Positions 16,989 to 24,974 are shown, counted from the stretch's first letter. The stretch is DNA of 38,275 nucleotides from Phycisphaerae bacterium (GCA_026386805.1 JAPLMX010000118.1:1-38275), one strand, 5' to 3'. Translations and numbers: made by a program. Notes: a model not told the origin generated them from the letters alone.

Positions 16989-17633
16989 CTACTCCATCTT
17001 CTCGAAGCACAGATTGGCGAGATCAAGTTGCCACGGGTAATCAATGTCAATGGTTTCTGGGAATCTCACTTCACAAAAAAAGGGGCTATATCCGATCCTT
17101 CTTGAGTCATTGAGTGCTAAGGTGCCTCGAAACAAATAGAAGCCAGAGGTCTCAACCAGGACTGGTTGGATATTCTGTGTTCTTGGAACAGAACTAAGTG
17201 TGTAGTTAATGGGCTTAGATCCATACCAGGCAAACGTATTTATTCTTTCTACTGTAAACGCAGAATCATGCCGCCCACTTACGACTTCAGCAACGGCGCG
17301 CTCAACTGTATCAACTCTGGTGAACGGAGTAGTTGCGTGGGCCAAAAGATAGAGATCACTTTCTACTTTGAGACAAAACTCTTTGATCAATGACATCGGG
17401 CTATTATTGTCTCTGTCCTTCTCTATATACTTCACTCCTTTGGGCAAATCAAATAGATCGACTGGTTCCGATGTGTATAGGTACACGGAGTCAAGCGAAG
17501 GGGCTTGTACCAACGTGCTAAAAATGTAATGATATAGCGGTCTTCCTGCCAGCAACCTAAAGTTCTTATCCTTTAGCCGCTCACTGTGCCTCTTGATAGG
17601 CACAAATGCAGTTATTCGCAGCTTATTGTTCAT
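16989..17633 (-). CDS. CMP-sugar synthetase-like nucleotidyltransferase
   Basis: The 214-residue protein resembles acylneuraminate/Kdo-type cytidylyltransferases (NeuA-like). The nucleotide-binding start reads VPIKRHSERLKDKNFRLLAG, equivalent to the R-x-x-S-x-R...K-N signature. LLAHATTPFT stands where family members have 'LLQPTSP', and ETIDIDYPWQLDLAN is the usual metal-binding C-terminus. Such enzymes join CTP to an acidic sugar. The ATG at 17633 comes 2 bases after the SLATT stop codon, so the two are surely co-translated. No sialic acid, capsule or LPS biosynthesis genes adjoin it. The local DNA is markedly AT-rich (38 percent GC in a counted line), which suggests transfer. Confidence 0.75.
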   Translation of the reverse strand: MNNKLRITAFVPIKRHSERLKDKNFRLLAGRPLYHYIFSTLVQAPSLDSVYLYTSEPVDLFDLPKGVKYIEKDRDNNSPMSLIKEFCLKVESDLYLLAHATTPFTRVDTVERAVAEVVSGRHDSAFTVERINTFAWYGSKPINYTLSSVPRTQNIQPVLVETSGFYLFRGTLALNDSRRIGYSPFFCEVRFPETIDIDYPWQLDLANLCFEKME

Positions 17634-17635
17634 GG

Positions 17636-18235
17636 TCAGCAAAACAATAGGTAGAGCCAGACGAATTGTAAGAACAATATCAGCAAATACGGAAGAAACT
17701 CGAGGGCGTATCTAAAGTACGTATGAATCTTGAACCAAGTTGAAGGCGAGAAGTACTCGAACATTTCAAGTTGGCAGATCATGAAGTCGGTGCCACTGTG
17801 ATTCTCGCAGTTAGATAGGATCGTGTCATATTCTCTTACATAAGCCTTATAATCTGGCCCTGCTTCCAAGACATCACGTTTTATGAACAACTTGCGTGCT
17901 AACACGCTAAGCTCGCGACCACAGTTGCAGAACCGTTCCGAACGCACAGAAAAGTTTGACATACTTAATATGACCGACGTTACTAATATTACAATCGCCG
18001 ACAAGACTTGAATACAATTGATCACACTCTGGTCGTAATTGAGAGTAACGCCAAAGCCTTGAGCCAACGGAACAATTAAGAGGCCCAGAGAGTAAATTGT
18101 AATTGTCAATAGGGACCACTTGTTGTGTCTTTGCAGTCTTACGCTGGCTTTGAACTTGGTTCTGCCGGTCTTCAGCACACGGACGTATACTTCTTTGTAA
18201 GGGCCGTATTTGTCTTTCTGATTATCCATTGTCAT
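17636..18235 (-). CDS. SLATT-domain two-TM protein (candidate membrane effector)
   Basis: The 199-residue product has a basic N-terminal helix (KTGRTKFKASVRLQRHNKW), two adjacent membrane segments (about 41-62 and 74-93), a cytoplasmic helical part, and a third hydrophobic segment at the C-terminus (FLPYLLILFLQFVWLYLLF). This pattern matches SLATT domains of the SLATT_5 type, described as presumed pore-forming effectors of nucleotide- or RT-linked conflict systems. It is the first gene of the minus-strand cassette, and the nucleotidyltransferase starts 2 bases after its stop. Counted lines in this gene are 35-37 percent GC against about 60 percent or more nearby. Starts at 18235 or 18229 are both possible. 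Confidence 0.7.
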   Translation of the reverse strand: MTMDNQKDKYGPYKEVYVRVLKTGRTKFKASVRLQRHNKWSLLTITIYSLGLLIVPLAQGFGVTLNYDQSVINCIQVLSAIVILVTSVILSMSNFSVRSERFCNCGRELSVLARKLFIKRDVLEAGPDYKAYVREYDTILSNCENHSGTDFMICQLEMFEYFSPSTWFKIHTYFRYALEFLPYLLILFLQFVWLYLLFC

Positions 18236-18506
18236 CTCATTGCTACGAAGTCAATTCCGAAGTCCGGGTCCGAAGTGCGGGGAAAACCGGGGACGCACCC
18301 TATGTTCTACACCTTCCATTCTGTTTCTTCCCCGCGTTTGTCACGCCCCCACAGCCGCACGGCTCATCTGAACCTCACCACATCTGCCCGGCCACAAAAG
18401 GCTCGAACTCATTCGTCGCAGCTTCATCCGGGGCAGTCCGGTGGAGACCATTATGGCGGGTGCGTGCCGGGCACGCAAGGGAAAAGTGACAGGGGACAAG
18501 CAGGGC

Positions 18507-18557
18507 AGTTGCCGGTGGTCAGTTGACAGTTCTCAGTCAGGAGTCAGTGGTCGGTAG
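18507..18557 (+). repeat. Heptanucleotide repeat block (NNNCAGT / CGGTAGT)
   Basis: In phase, the block reads GGTCAGT, TGACAGT, TCTCAGT, CAGGAGT, CAGTGGT, CGGTAGT, CGG. The 7-base period with a recurring AGT is clear even though the units vary. Confidence 0.75.
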
Positions 18558-18763
18558 TCGGTTTGCGGGCCGCCCTCTTTCTTCCCCCTTCCGTCCTCAG
18601 GTTCCTCTGTGTCCTCGGTGCTCTCTGTGGCTCAAGGGTAGTTGCCAGTTCCCGGTCATGAAGCAGTTGTCGGTAGCAGCGGCGGAGCCGCAGAGGCTGA
18701 AGAGTAACAGAGCGTGAAGGGTGCAAAGGGGCGGCCTGCGGTCCCGATACCGGTCTGGGCGTC

Positions 18764-18794
18764 CCCAGCCGGGGGCGGCTGGGCTACCTTTTTT
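18764..18794 (+). terminator. Candidate rho-independent terminator-like hairpin
   Basis: CCCAGCC and GGCTGGG form a perfect 7-base stem around a 6-base loop, followed five bases later by six T. No plus-strand gene lies directly upstream, so it may be part of the repeat-rich DNA rather than a working terminator. Confidence 0.3.
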
Positions 18795-18831
18795 CGCCCT
18801 TTTGCGTTTTTTTCGGCTATGACGATTTGAG

Positions 18832-18862
18832 TTGTCAGTTCGCAGTTGTCAGTTCCCAGTCA
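18832..18862 (+). repeat. Heptanucleotide repeat block (TGTCAGT family)
   Basis: TGTCAGT, TCGCAGT, TGTCAGT and TCCCAGT follow one another without gaps, the same family as 14700..14720 and 18507..18557. Confidence 0.85.
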
Positions 18863-19003
18863 GACAGGATCTGCCACGGCCTGCGGCCCACCGCCTCCAG
18901 CCTTCGGTCTGGGTCTTTTCAAACATCCCCTTGCGGGCAGGGATTTCTGTGTGACTTTAGATTTTTGCACAACATACAGGCGTCGAGAATCGTCTTCCTA
19001 TAT

Positions 19004-19066
19004 GTAGGGGCAAGCCCCCTGTGGTTGCCCGAAAAGGATAGGGCAGGCACGGGGGCCTGCCCCTAC
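19004..19066. repeat. REPIN-like inverted pair starting GTAG
   Basis: The element opens GTAGGGGCAAGCCCCC and closes GGGGGCCTGCCCCTAC, so both arms start (read inward) with GTAGGGGC followed by an imperfect palindrome. GTAG followed by a palindrome is the hallmark of REP sequences mobilised by REP-associated tyrosine transposases. Confidence 0.65.
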
Positions 19067-19251
19067 GACACGATTGTGTTTTTGCGACTTCTTGCGTTCT
19101 TTGCGGCTCTGCTGGTTGCTGTTCTTTTTGTTCTTCTTGTCACAAAAACGAGAGGTTGCGCCTTGGCCATACAGAGATAATCCCCAGTCCCGCGCCGGGC
19201 ATGGCTCAGCTCCGGCTCCGGGATCTCTGTGTCTCGGTGGTGAGGATTCAT

Positions 19252-19725
19252 GCAAAACAAAGCCAAAAGGCGGTCGTCGGTAGTCAGTGGCCGGTAGTCG
19301 GTGGTAGAAACGAAGCCAATTCGGGAGAAGTTGGAGGTGTGAAGTATGAAGTTTGAAGTGCCAAGCACAGGACAAGGCCAATGTGCTGGACCGGTTGCGC
19401 CAAACAAACCCAATCTTGCCAGTCGTGGTGCCCCGCCATTCCATCATTCCACCATTCCAAGCTCATGCCAATTGTGCCAAACAAAGCCAAATGTGGGCGG
19501 GCTGGGGTATCTGGGCAAGGGTGCGTCACAGAGCCAATTGTGCCAAACAAAGCCAATTTCCAGGGCGGCAAAATGGAGGCTAAGTGCTTGTAATACAGTG
19601 GATTAGGAGAGAAAGTGCGGGCAGGGTGGCAATGAAGAACAAAGCCAATTCGAAGAGAGTTTGAAGTGTGAAGTCGGAAGTTCCGAGTGGTGAAGAGCTA
19701 ATCGTGCCAAACGAAGCCAATCTCC
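19252..19725 (+). repeat. Seven dispersed units of CCAAACAAAGCCAAT type
   Basis: Seven same-strand units lie near 19252, 19306, 19394, 19471, 19535, 19634 and 19699. The fullest copies read TGTGCCAAACAAAGCCAA, the others vary at a few bases. Spacing is irregular (about 54-98 bases) and the intervening DNA differs. Two short TGAAGTK heptad runs (19340-19360, 19662-19675) sit between units. No family name is known to me. Confidence 0.82.
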
Positions 19726-19856
19726 GACGCGCGGCGAGGGATGTGGACTTGCCGGTGGGGCGGTTGCTTGACGCGGTCAGCCGGCGGCTGTAGACTCATC
19801 GGCCGGTGTGGATCAGCGCTGGGTGACGCGGGCAATCAGCATGGAAAGGGGAAATC

Positions 19857-21025
19857 ATGGGCAAAGGGATTCTCGTGCGGTCACTGTGGGTCGTGGTCGT
19901 GATTCTGTTTCTGCTGGCGGGTGTTTCGTGCCAGTCCACGGCCAAGGTGTGCCCCATGAAGGCGTGCGGAGGCGGCGCGTGCGCGGGGACGGCGTGTGCG
20001 CGGCAGGGGGACGTGATCCATGAGCCGTATCTGCTCGATACCGGTCTGGTCTCGCGTTCGATCTGCTTCGAGAACCCCACGGGGGCGCCGGGCGCGGGTG
20101 GCAAGGCCGCCAGCAAGCTGGGCGTCGGCCGCAAGGGCGCGCCGGCGATCGACCTGAAGGCCGGACAGGAGGTTCGGCTTTGTGACATCGAAGGCCCCGG
20201 CACGATTCGGCACATCTGGATGACCACCCCGAACAATCCGCTGAATCTGCGGAGTCTCGTAATCCGGGCCTGGTGGGACGGTCAGACGCATCCCAGCATC
20301 GAATGTCCCATCGGGGATTTCATGGGCTTCGCTCATGGCAAGGTCATGCCATATTCTTCCGCCGTGCATTCGCTGGGCCGCAACGCGGGCATGAATATCT
20401 GGCTGCCCATGCCATTTGCGAAGAAGGCGAGGATCACCCTTACGAACGACGGCAAGGAGAACGTGCCGCTGTTTTATCAGATCGATTACACGATCCGGGA
20501 TAGTTTGCCGCCGGATGTGGGTCGGTTGCACGTGCTGTTCCGGCGGGAGAACCCCACGACGGAAAAGCAGGATTTTGAGCTATTGCCCAAACGGACCGGC
20601 AAGGCCGCTACATCGGCGCCCTGATCGGCATCCGCAATCTCCACCCCGGCCAGTGGTGGGGCGAGGGCGAGATCAAAGTCTACCTGGACGGCGACACGCA
20701 GTTCCCGACTCTCGTCGGCACCGGCAGCGAGGACTACGTGGGTCTGTCCTACGGGATGCAGCAGACGCCGTATCCGTACAATGGCTGCAACCTCGACCAG
20801 AACAACTTCGTCTCGATGTACCGCTGGCACCTGCCCGACCCGATCTATTGGCAGAAAGAGGCCCGGATCACGATTCAGCAGATTTCCTGGAAGAATGGTC
20901 TGGCCGAGACGCAGGACGACTGGTCCACCGCCACGTTCTGGTACGAGCCGGTGCCGAGCGCTCCGCTGCCGGCGCTGCCCGGCGTCGAGGCCCGAACGGC
21001 CGATATCTGGCAGGACAAGAAATAA
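19857..21025 (+). pseudogene. DUF2961 secreted protein, single frameshift
   Basis: The 5' frame starts at ATG 19857 after an AAAGGGGAAA ribosome site. It has a hydrophobic export signal ending LLAGVSC (possible lipoprotein), then the DUF2961 core: GPGTIRHIWMTT, LVIRAWWDGQTHPSIECPIGDF and MNIWLPMPFAKKARITLTND. That frame runs into a false stop at 20624. The next frame continues the family with GRYIGALIGIRNLHPGQWWG, EGEIKVYLDGD, TGSEDYVGLSYG and ends at 21025. One A lost from CCCAAACGG (20586-20594) explains the break and would give about 390 residues, normal for the family. DUF2961 members include glycan-acting enzymes; the substrate here is not deducible. Confidence 0.8.
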
Positions 21026-21069
21026 CACTGTTCAGCGTTGTCATGCTGAATTCAGGATGAAGAAAGCAT

Positions 21070-21149
21070 GTAGGATGGGCTTTTAGCCCATGCAGAAGGT
21101 TTGAGGGCTACCAAAGTACGAGAACCGCATGGGCTAAAGCCCATCCTAC
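21070..21149. repeat. REPIN-like inverted pair, GTAGGATGGGC type
   Basis: The left arm is GTAGGATGGGCTTTTAGCCC and the right arm, read on the minus strand, is GTAGGATGGGCTTTAGCCC. Each arm is itself palindromic (TGGGCT..AGCCCA). The element occupies the gap between two plus-strand genes and could act as a transcriptional attenuator. Confidence 0.8.
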
Positions 21150-21214
21150 GATCTGCCTTGAGCGTAGCCGAGGAGATGACGGAAGAAACGACTAGATAAA
21201 GGAAGGGGAATCCG

Positions 21215-21904
21215 ATGTTGAAGAAGATGTCTCTCGTGGTAGTGACGACGGCACTGGTGTTGAGCGGTTGCCAAAAGTCGGCCGAAAAGCCGGCGGAGAA
21301 ATCGGCTGCGAAGTCTGCCCAGAAATCGGCTCAGAAGTCCGCCGCACCGACGGTCGCCCGTGAGAAGGAATACACCAAGCTGTTCAATGGCAAGGACCTG
21401 ACCGGCTGGGAGGCTACCGGCAATGCCCGCTGGGTGGTCCAGGACGGTCAGTTGGTCGGGACGCAGGGCGACAAGAACGCCCCTGGCGATCTGTTCACCA
21501 CCCAGAGCTTCCGCGATTTCGAGACCATCGTCACCTATCGCCTGGAATGGCCGTGCAATAGCGGTGTGTGGTTCCGGTTCCAGACGCCCGGCAAGGCATA
21601 CCAGGCCGACATCCTGGAGTACAAGAACCCGGTAGCCTATTCGGGGTCGCTGTACTGCCCGGGCTACAGCAAGCTCTTCCTGGCGATCAACACCGATAAG
21701 ACGCTGGAGAACCACACCGGCTGGAACACGATCAAAATCCGGGCCCAGGGCGACCACCTCCAGATCTGGCTCAACGGCCGCCAGACCGCCGACGTGCACG
21801 ACACCACGACCGATTCCGGCAAGATCGGCTTCCAGGTCCACCCCGGCGCGGAGTTTGGCCCGATGAAGATCGTCGTCCGCGAGGTCTCGATCAAAGAGTT
21901 GTGA
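21215..21904 (+). CDS. DUF1080 (3-keto-disaccharide hydrolase family) lipoprotein
   Basis: A type II signal with lipobox LSGC (residues 16-19) anchors the protein in a membrane. A lysine/alanine/serine-rich linker (about 20-45) follows, built from repeats of K-S-A-x-K-S-A. The DUF1080 domain then runs from FNGKDLTGWEATGNARWVV through GVWFRFQTP and IQ-type LQIWLNGRQTADVHDT to the end FGPMKIVVREVSIKEL. It is a single concanavalin-like sandwich, a family very abundant in Planctomycetota and shown in some members to cleave 3-keto-glycosides. The length of 229 is normal. It sits downstream of the DUF2961 gene, separated by a REPIN. Confidence 0.85.
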   Translation: MLKKMSLVVVTTALVLSGCQKSAEKPAEKSAAKSAQKSAQKSAAPTVAREKEYTKLFNGKDLTGWEATGNARWVVQDGQLVGTQGDKNAPGDLFTTQSFRDFETIVTYRLEWPCNSGVWFRFQTPGKAYQADILEYKNPVAYSGSLYCPGYSKLFLAINTDKTLENHTGWNTIKIRAQGDHLQIWLNGRQTADVHDTTTDSGKIGFQVHPGAEFGPMKIVVREVSIKEL

Positions 21905-21919
21905 CACCACTGGCGGCCA

Positions 21920-21956
21920 TGTCATTGCGAGGAGCCCTGCGACGAAGCAATCTCAA
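21920..21956 (+). repeat. TGTCATTGCGAG-type dispersed repeat
   Basis: The sequence opens TGTCATTGCGAGGAGCC and ends GACGAAGCAATCTC. Motifs of the form TGTCATTGCGAG..GAAGCAATCTC are scattered in many unrelated bacterial genomes. A related half element, inverted, lies at 27081..27099. Confidence 0.65.
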
Positions 21957-21981
21957 CCGTTAGCGGTGGAATGAGCGTGCC

Positions 21982-22060
21982 GGGTGCCATGTCTACGCTT
22001 GCGTAGACATGTATCATTCGATGGGCGGAACATGCTTACGCGAGCGTAAGCATGGCACCC
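21982..22060. repeat. Two perfect hairpins inside a GGGTGCCATG inverted repeat
   Basis: The outer arms GGGTGCCATG and CATGGCACCC are exact inverses. Each encloses a perfect 11-base-pair hairpin: CATGTCTACGC with its complement around TT, and CATGCTTACGC with its complement around GA. The stems differ at matched positions on both arms (TCTA/TAGA and CTTA/TAAG), which shows compensatory change. Confidence 0.8.
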
Positions 22061-22181
22061 AAGAGATGCGGTTTGGTTTCTTTCTCGTACCCACCGCCCG
22101 GCGGCCGAGCGACTCGCGCCGACATTCATTGGCACCTTCATGGTTGGGGGGCCAAAGGACGGCACACCGGGACCTTACGGC

Positions 22182-22523
22182 CTATTCCTGCCGTGGCGGG
22201 ACGATGTCGAAGATCTTGACCAATTGGGTGATTTCAAAGACCTTGTGGATCTTGGGATCGAGGTTGAAAAGCTGCAGGTGGCCGTCCATCTCCACGACGC
22301 GCTTGTGGATCTTCACCAGCAGGCCCAGGAACGAGGACGACATGAACTGGACGTTCTGAAAGTTCAGGACGAGCCGCTTTTGCTCGTTCGCGCGGACGAT
22401 GGGCAGCAGGGCCCGCTCGAGCCGGCGAATCTGCGGCTCTTCGAGGATGTTCTCGTCCTCGAACGTGACGAGGGTCACGTCGGTGCCGTTCTCGACGATA
22501 ATCTTGGCTTCTTTGGATTCCAT
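22182..22523 (-). CDS. STAS-domain anti-sigma factor antagonist-like protein
   Basis: This small single-domain protein of about 113 residues resembles SpoIIAA/RsbV antagonists, which bind anti-sigma kinases and are switched by serine phosphorylation. The strand-helix pattern VTLVTFEDENILEEPQIRRL..LVLNFQNVQFMSSSFLGLL has the conserved serine cluster at about 62-64, and DPKIHKVFEITQLVKIFDI is the normal C-terminal helix. Starts at ATG 22523 or an upstream GTG are both possible; neither has a strong ribosome site. It lies 6 bases after the CPBP gene stop, so it is likely cotranscribed. No partner kinase is in view. Confidence 0.85.
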   Translation of the reverse strand: MESKEAKIIVENGTDVTLVTFEDENILEEPQIRRLERALLPIVRANEQKRLVLNFQNVQFMSSSFLGLLVKIHKRVVEMDGHLQLFNLDPKIHKVFEITQLVKIFDIVPPRQE

Positions 22524-22528
22524 GTTTG

Positions 22529-23440
22529 CTATGATATCCACCCCGGCGGTTGGGTCAAGACGATCGCGATGTTGATGCCGTTGAACATGGCGTGCATGAA
22601 GATCGATCGCAGCAGGGAGCCGCTTTTTTCATAGGCGTACCCCAGGCCCAAGGCCAGCACGAACAGCGACGGCCAGTGGCTGATGTCCTCGTGGATGGAC
22701 GCGAAGAGAAGGGAGGTGAGCACGATCGCCGGCCAGGGACGCTGGAGGTAGGAGCGGATCGTCGTTTGGAACAGGCCGCGAAACAGCATTTCCTCCACGA
22801 CCGGGGCGACCGCCGCCGCCATAATCGCCAGAAGCACCTGGAGAGGGACCGCTACGGATTCGGAGAGCAGCTTGAGGGCTTCATGCTGCGGGATCTGGTA
22901 CCCCTGCCCGTACCACATTCTCGTGACCATGATCGTCAGGCCCATCGCCGCCAGGACCAGCGGCCAGACCGCCAGCAGGGTGAGGAAGGCCAGGCCCAGA
23001 TCGCGCGGGACCGTCTTGAGCCGCAGACCCAATCCCTTGATCCCCCGGGCGAAGTCGAGCTTGGCTACTACGAGAACGAGGCCGACCGTCACCAGCGAGG
23101 CGGCGCACCCGACCAGGTTTCGTTGGAACAGACCTTGCCAGCTCTTGGCGTCTCCCACCGCCAGCGCGGTGAACTGAAGCAGGAACCACATGACCAGCAT
23201 GGCGAACGGCAGGTAGAAGACCATGCGGTTGCGGCGCGGCTTCGAATGGGCCAGCGCGTCTCGGCCCAGCGAGGTGCTCAGGAGCCACCGGGCAAACAGG
23301 GCGACGCCGCTCAGGACCGTGACGGCGTCCAGCACGGTGATCGAAGTGGCGGGTTGTTCGACTCCGTTCGACACGAGCTTTTGAGATTTACAATTTATTA
23401 TTCTTCTGTACGATTGCCGATTGAACATGGGAGGCTGCAA
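22529..23440 (-). CDS. CPBP family intramembrane metalloprotease
   Basis: The protein of up to 303 residues has several membrane segments and the three signature motifs of the Abi/CPBP (CaaX-like) family: VEEMLFRG (glutamates plus FRG), FASIH and HAMFNGINI near the C-terminus. Members cut membrane proteins or act in bacteriocin immunity. The first 20-30 residues are polar and may not be translated; a GTG near 23371 could be the true start. The gene is divergent from murA, with about 60 bases between them that must hold both promoters. The target is unknown. Confidence 0.85.
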   Translation of the reverse strand: MQPPMFNRQSYRRIINCKSQKLVSNGVEQPATSITVLDAVTVLSGVALFARWLLSTSLGRDALAHSKPRRNRMVFYLPFAMLVMWFLLQFTALAVGDAKSWQGLFQRNLVGCAASLVTVGLVLVVAKLDFARGIKGLGLRLKTVPRDLGLAFLTLLAVWPLVLAAMGLTIMVTRMWYGQGYQIPQHEALKLLSESVAVPLQVLLAIMAAAVAPVVEEMLFRGLFQTTIRSYLQRPWPAIVLTSLLFASIHEDISHWPSLFVLALGLGYAYEKSGSLLRSIFMHAMFNGINIAIVLTQPPGWIS

Positions 23441-23503
23441 CCGGAGTTGCAGGCCTCTACCGTGTGAATAGTAAACCGTAACCTCTAATTAGTAAATCTC
23501 AAC

Positions 23504-24781
23504 ATGGACGTATTTCAGATCGAAGGACCGGTCCGGCTTTCCGGCCACGTGGATGTCAACGGTTCGAAAAACGCTTCGCTGCCGATCATGGCGGCTGCCT
23601 TGCTGGCGCCCGGCCGCTCGACCCTGCTCGGAGTTCCGCACCTCGCCGATATCAGCGTTTTCAACGAGTTGATCGACCAGTTGGGCTGCAAAGTCGAGAG
23701 GCAGGCGGATGGTCTGCTGACCATCGACGCTACGAAAATCGACAATCCGGTGGGGCCTTACGACATCGTCCGCAAGATGCGGGCGAGCGTCTGTATCCTC
23801 GGCCCGCTGCTGGCGCGGTGCGGCCGGGTCGAGGTCTCCATGCCCGGTGGCTGCGCGATCGGCGACCGGCCCATCGACCTGCACCTACTGGGTCTGCGCC
23901 AGCTCGGGGCCCAGATTCACCTCAAGAGCGGCTACGTCATCGCCGAGGCGCCCCAGGGCCTCCAAGGCGCGAGCATCTTCTTGGGCGGTCCGTTCGGCTC
24001 GACGGTCCTCGGCACGGCTAACGTCATGATGGCGGCGACCCTGGCCAAGGGCCGGACCATTATCGAATCGGCGGCCTGCGAGCCGGAGATTACCGATTTG
24101 GCCAACTGCCTCAACGCCATGGGCGCCCGCGTCACCGGGATCGGCTCGCCGCGACTGACCATCGACGGCGTCAACCACCTGCACCCGGTGCAATACCGCG
24201 TTATTCCGGACCGGATTGAGGCCGGGACGTTTATGGCGGCCGCCGCCATCACCGGCGGCCAGGTGCACATCGGCCATTGCCGGCTCGACGACATGATGGC
24301 CGTCGTGGACCGGCTGCGGAACATCGGCATCGCGGTCGAGCCCAATGGCGACGGCTGCACGGTCGCCGGCGTCGAGCGGTTCCGGCCCGCCGACATCACG
24401 ACGCAGCCGTACCCAGGGTTCCCGACCGACCTGCAGGCCCAGTTCATGGCCCTGCTGGCCGTGGCCGACGGCAATAGCGTCGTGGTCGAGAAGATCTTCC
24501 CCGACCGGTTCATGCACGTGGCGGAACTGAACCGCATGGCGGCCAACCTGCGCAAGGAAGGCTCGGCCGTGCTGGTCGCCGGCGTCAAGAAGCTGGTGGC
24601 GGCCCCCGTGATGGCCTCGGACCTGCGGGCCTCGGCCGCCTTGGTCATTGCCGGGCTGGCCGCCGAAGGGACCACGACGATCAACCGCGTCTACCACATC
24701 GACCGGGGCTACGAGCACATCGAAGAGCGGCTCAACCGCCTCGGAGCCAAGATCACCCGCGCGGAAGGCGGGACCGTCTGA
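23504..24781 (+). CDS. murA: UDP-N-acetylglucosamine 1-carboxyvinyltransferase
   Basis: MurA transfers enolpyruvate from PEP to UDP-GlcNAc, the first committed step of peptidoglycan synthesis in the cytoplasm. The 425-residue length is normal. The substrate motif NGSKNASLPIMAA (K22, N23) and the catalytic-loop cysteine in MPGGCAIGDRPIDLHL (C117) are present. The C-terminal DLRASAALVIAGLA and YHIDRGYEHIEERL match the family. With Cys rather than Asp in the loop, it should be fosfomycin-sensitive; that is inference. No clear Shine-Dalgarno precedes the ATG. No other cell-wall gene is adjacent. Confidence 0.96.
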   Translation: MDVFQIEGPVRLSGHVDVNGSKNASLPIMAAALLAPGRSTLLGVPHLADISVFNELIDQLGCKVERQADGLLTIDATKIDNPVGPYDIVRKMRASVCILGPLLARCGRVEVSMPGGCAIGDRPIDLHLLGLRQLGAQIHLKSGYVIAEAPQGLQGASIFLGGPFGSTVLGTANVMMAATLAKGRTIIESAACEPEITDLANCLNAMGARVTGIGSPRLTIDGVNHLHPVQYRVIPDRIEAGTFMAAAAITGGQVHIGHCRLDDMMAVVDRLRNIGIAVEPNGDGCTVAGVERFRPADITTQPYPGFPTDLQAQFMALLAVADGNSVVVEKIFPDRFMHVAELNRMAANLRKEGSAVLVAGVKKLVAAPVMASDLRASAALVIAGLAAEGTTTINRVYHIDRGYEHIEERLNRLGAKITRAEGGTV

Positions 24782-24974
24782 TACGCCGTGGTACACCGGC
24801 CACCCCAATTTTGATGGACGGCGTACACGTTCATCGTCCGACGGTCGCGCTCTTCACGACTCGACCCACCACGTTGCGAGATACCCTGTTAGCATTCTGG
24901 CAGTGGCGGACTTGAGGCGATTCTGGTATTCTATGCGGACAGTCGGATTCGGCCCTGTACTTGAGGCGTAGCCA

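Larger units (their letters stand above)
18236..19856. other. 1.6-kb non-coding, repeat-rich intergenic region
   Basis: No reading frame here resembles a protein; the short frames are low-complexity translations of repeats. The region holds heptad blocks related to NNNCAGT (18507-18557, 18832-18862, 19273-19305). It also has tracts of the CTTTGCG and CTCTGTG type (18786-18815, 18601-18640, 19078-19115, 19210-19240), a REPIN-like pair, and seven CCAAACAAAGCCAAT-type units. The last 100 bases before the DUF2961 gene look ordinary, with a GGAAAGGGGAAA ribosome site before ATG 19857. Confidence 0.75.

Noticed and set aside
18764..18794. Terminator ending a real plus-strand transcript
   Set aside because: No gene lies upstream on that strand; kept only as a low-confidence hairpin.
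19346..19606. Small proteins with repeated CQTKP or PNKAN motifs
   Set aside because: They are translations of the same DNA repeat in different frames, without ribosome sites, so the repeat rather than a protein is the real object.
19252..19725. CRISPR array from the repeated CCAAACAAAGCCAAT units
   Set aside because: Spacing varies from about 54 to 98 bases, units are short and diverged, and no cas genes are present.
22182..23440. STAS plus CPBP pair as an immunity system
   Set aside because: Both families are common housekeeping or regulatory genes and nothing else nearby points to defence.
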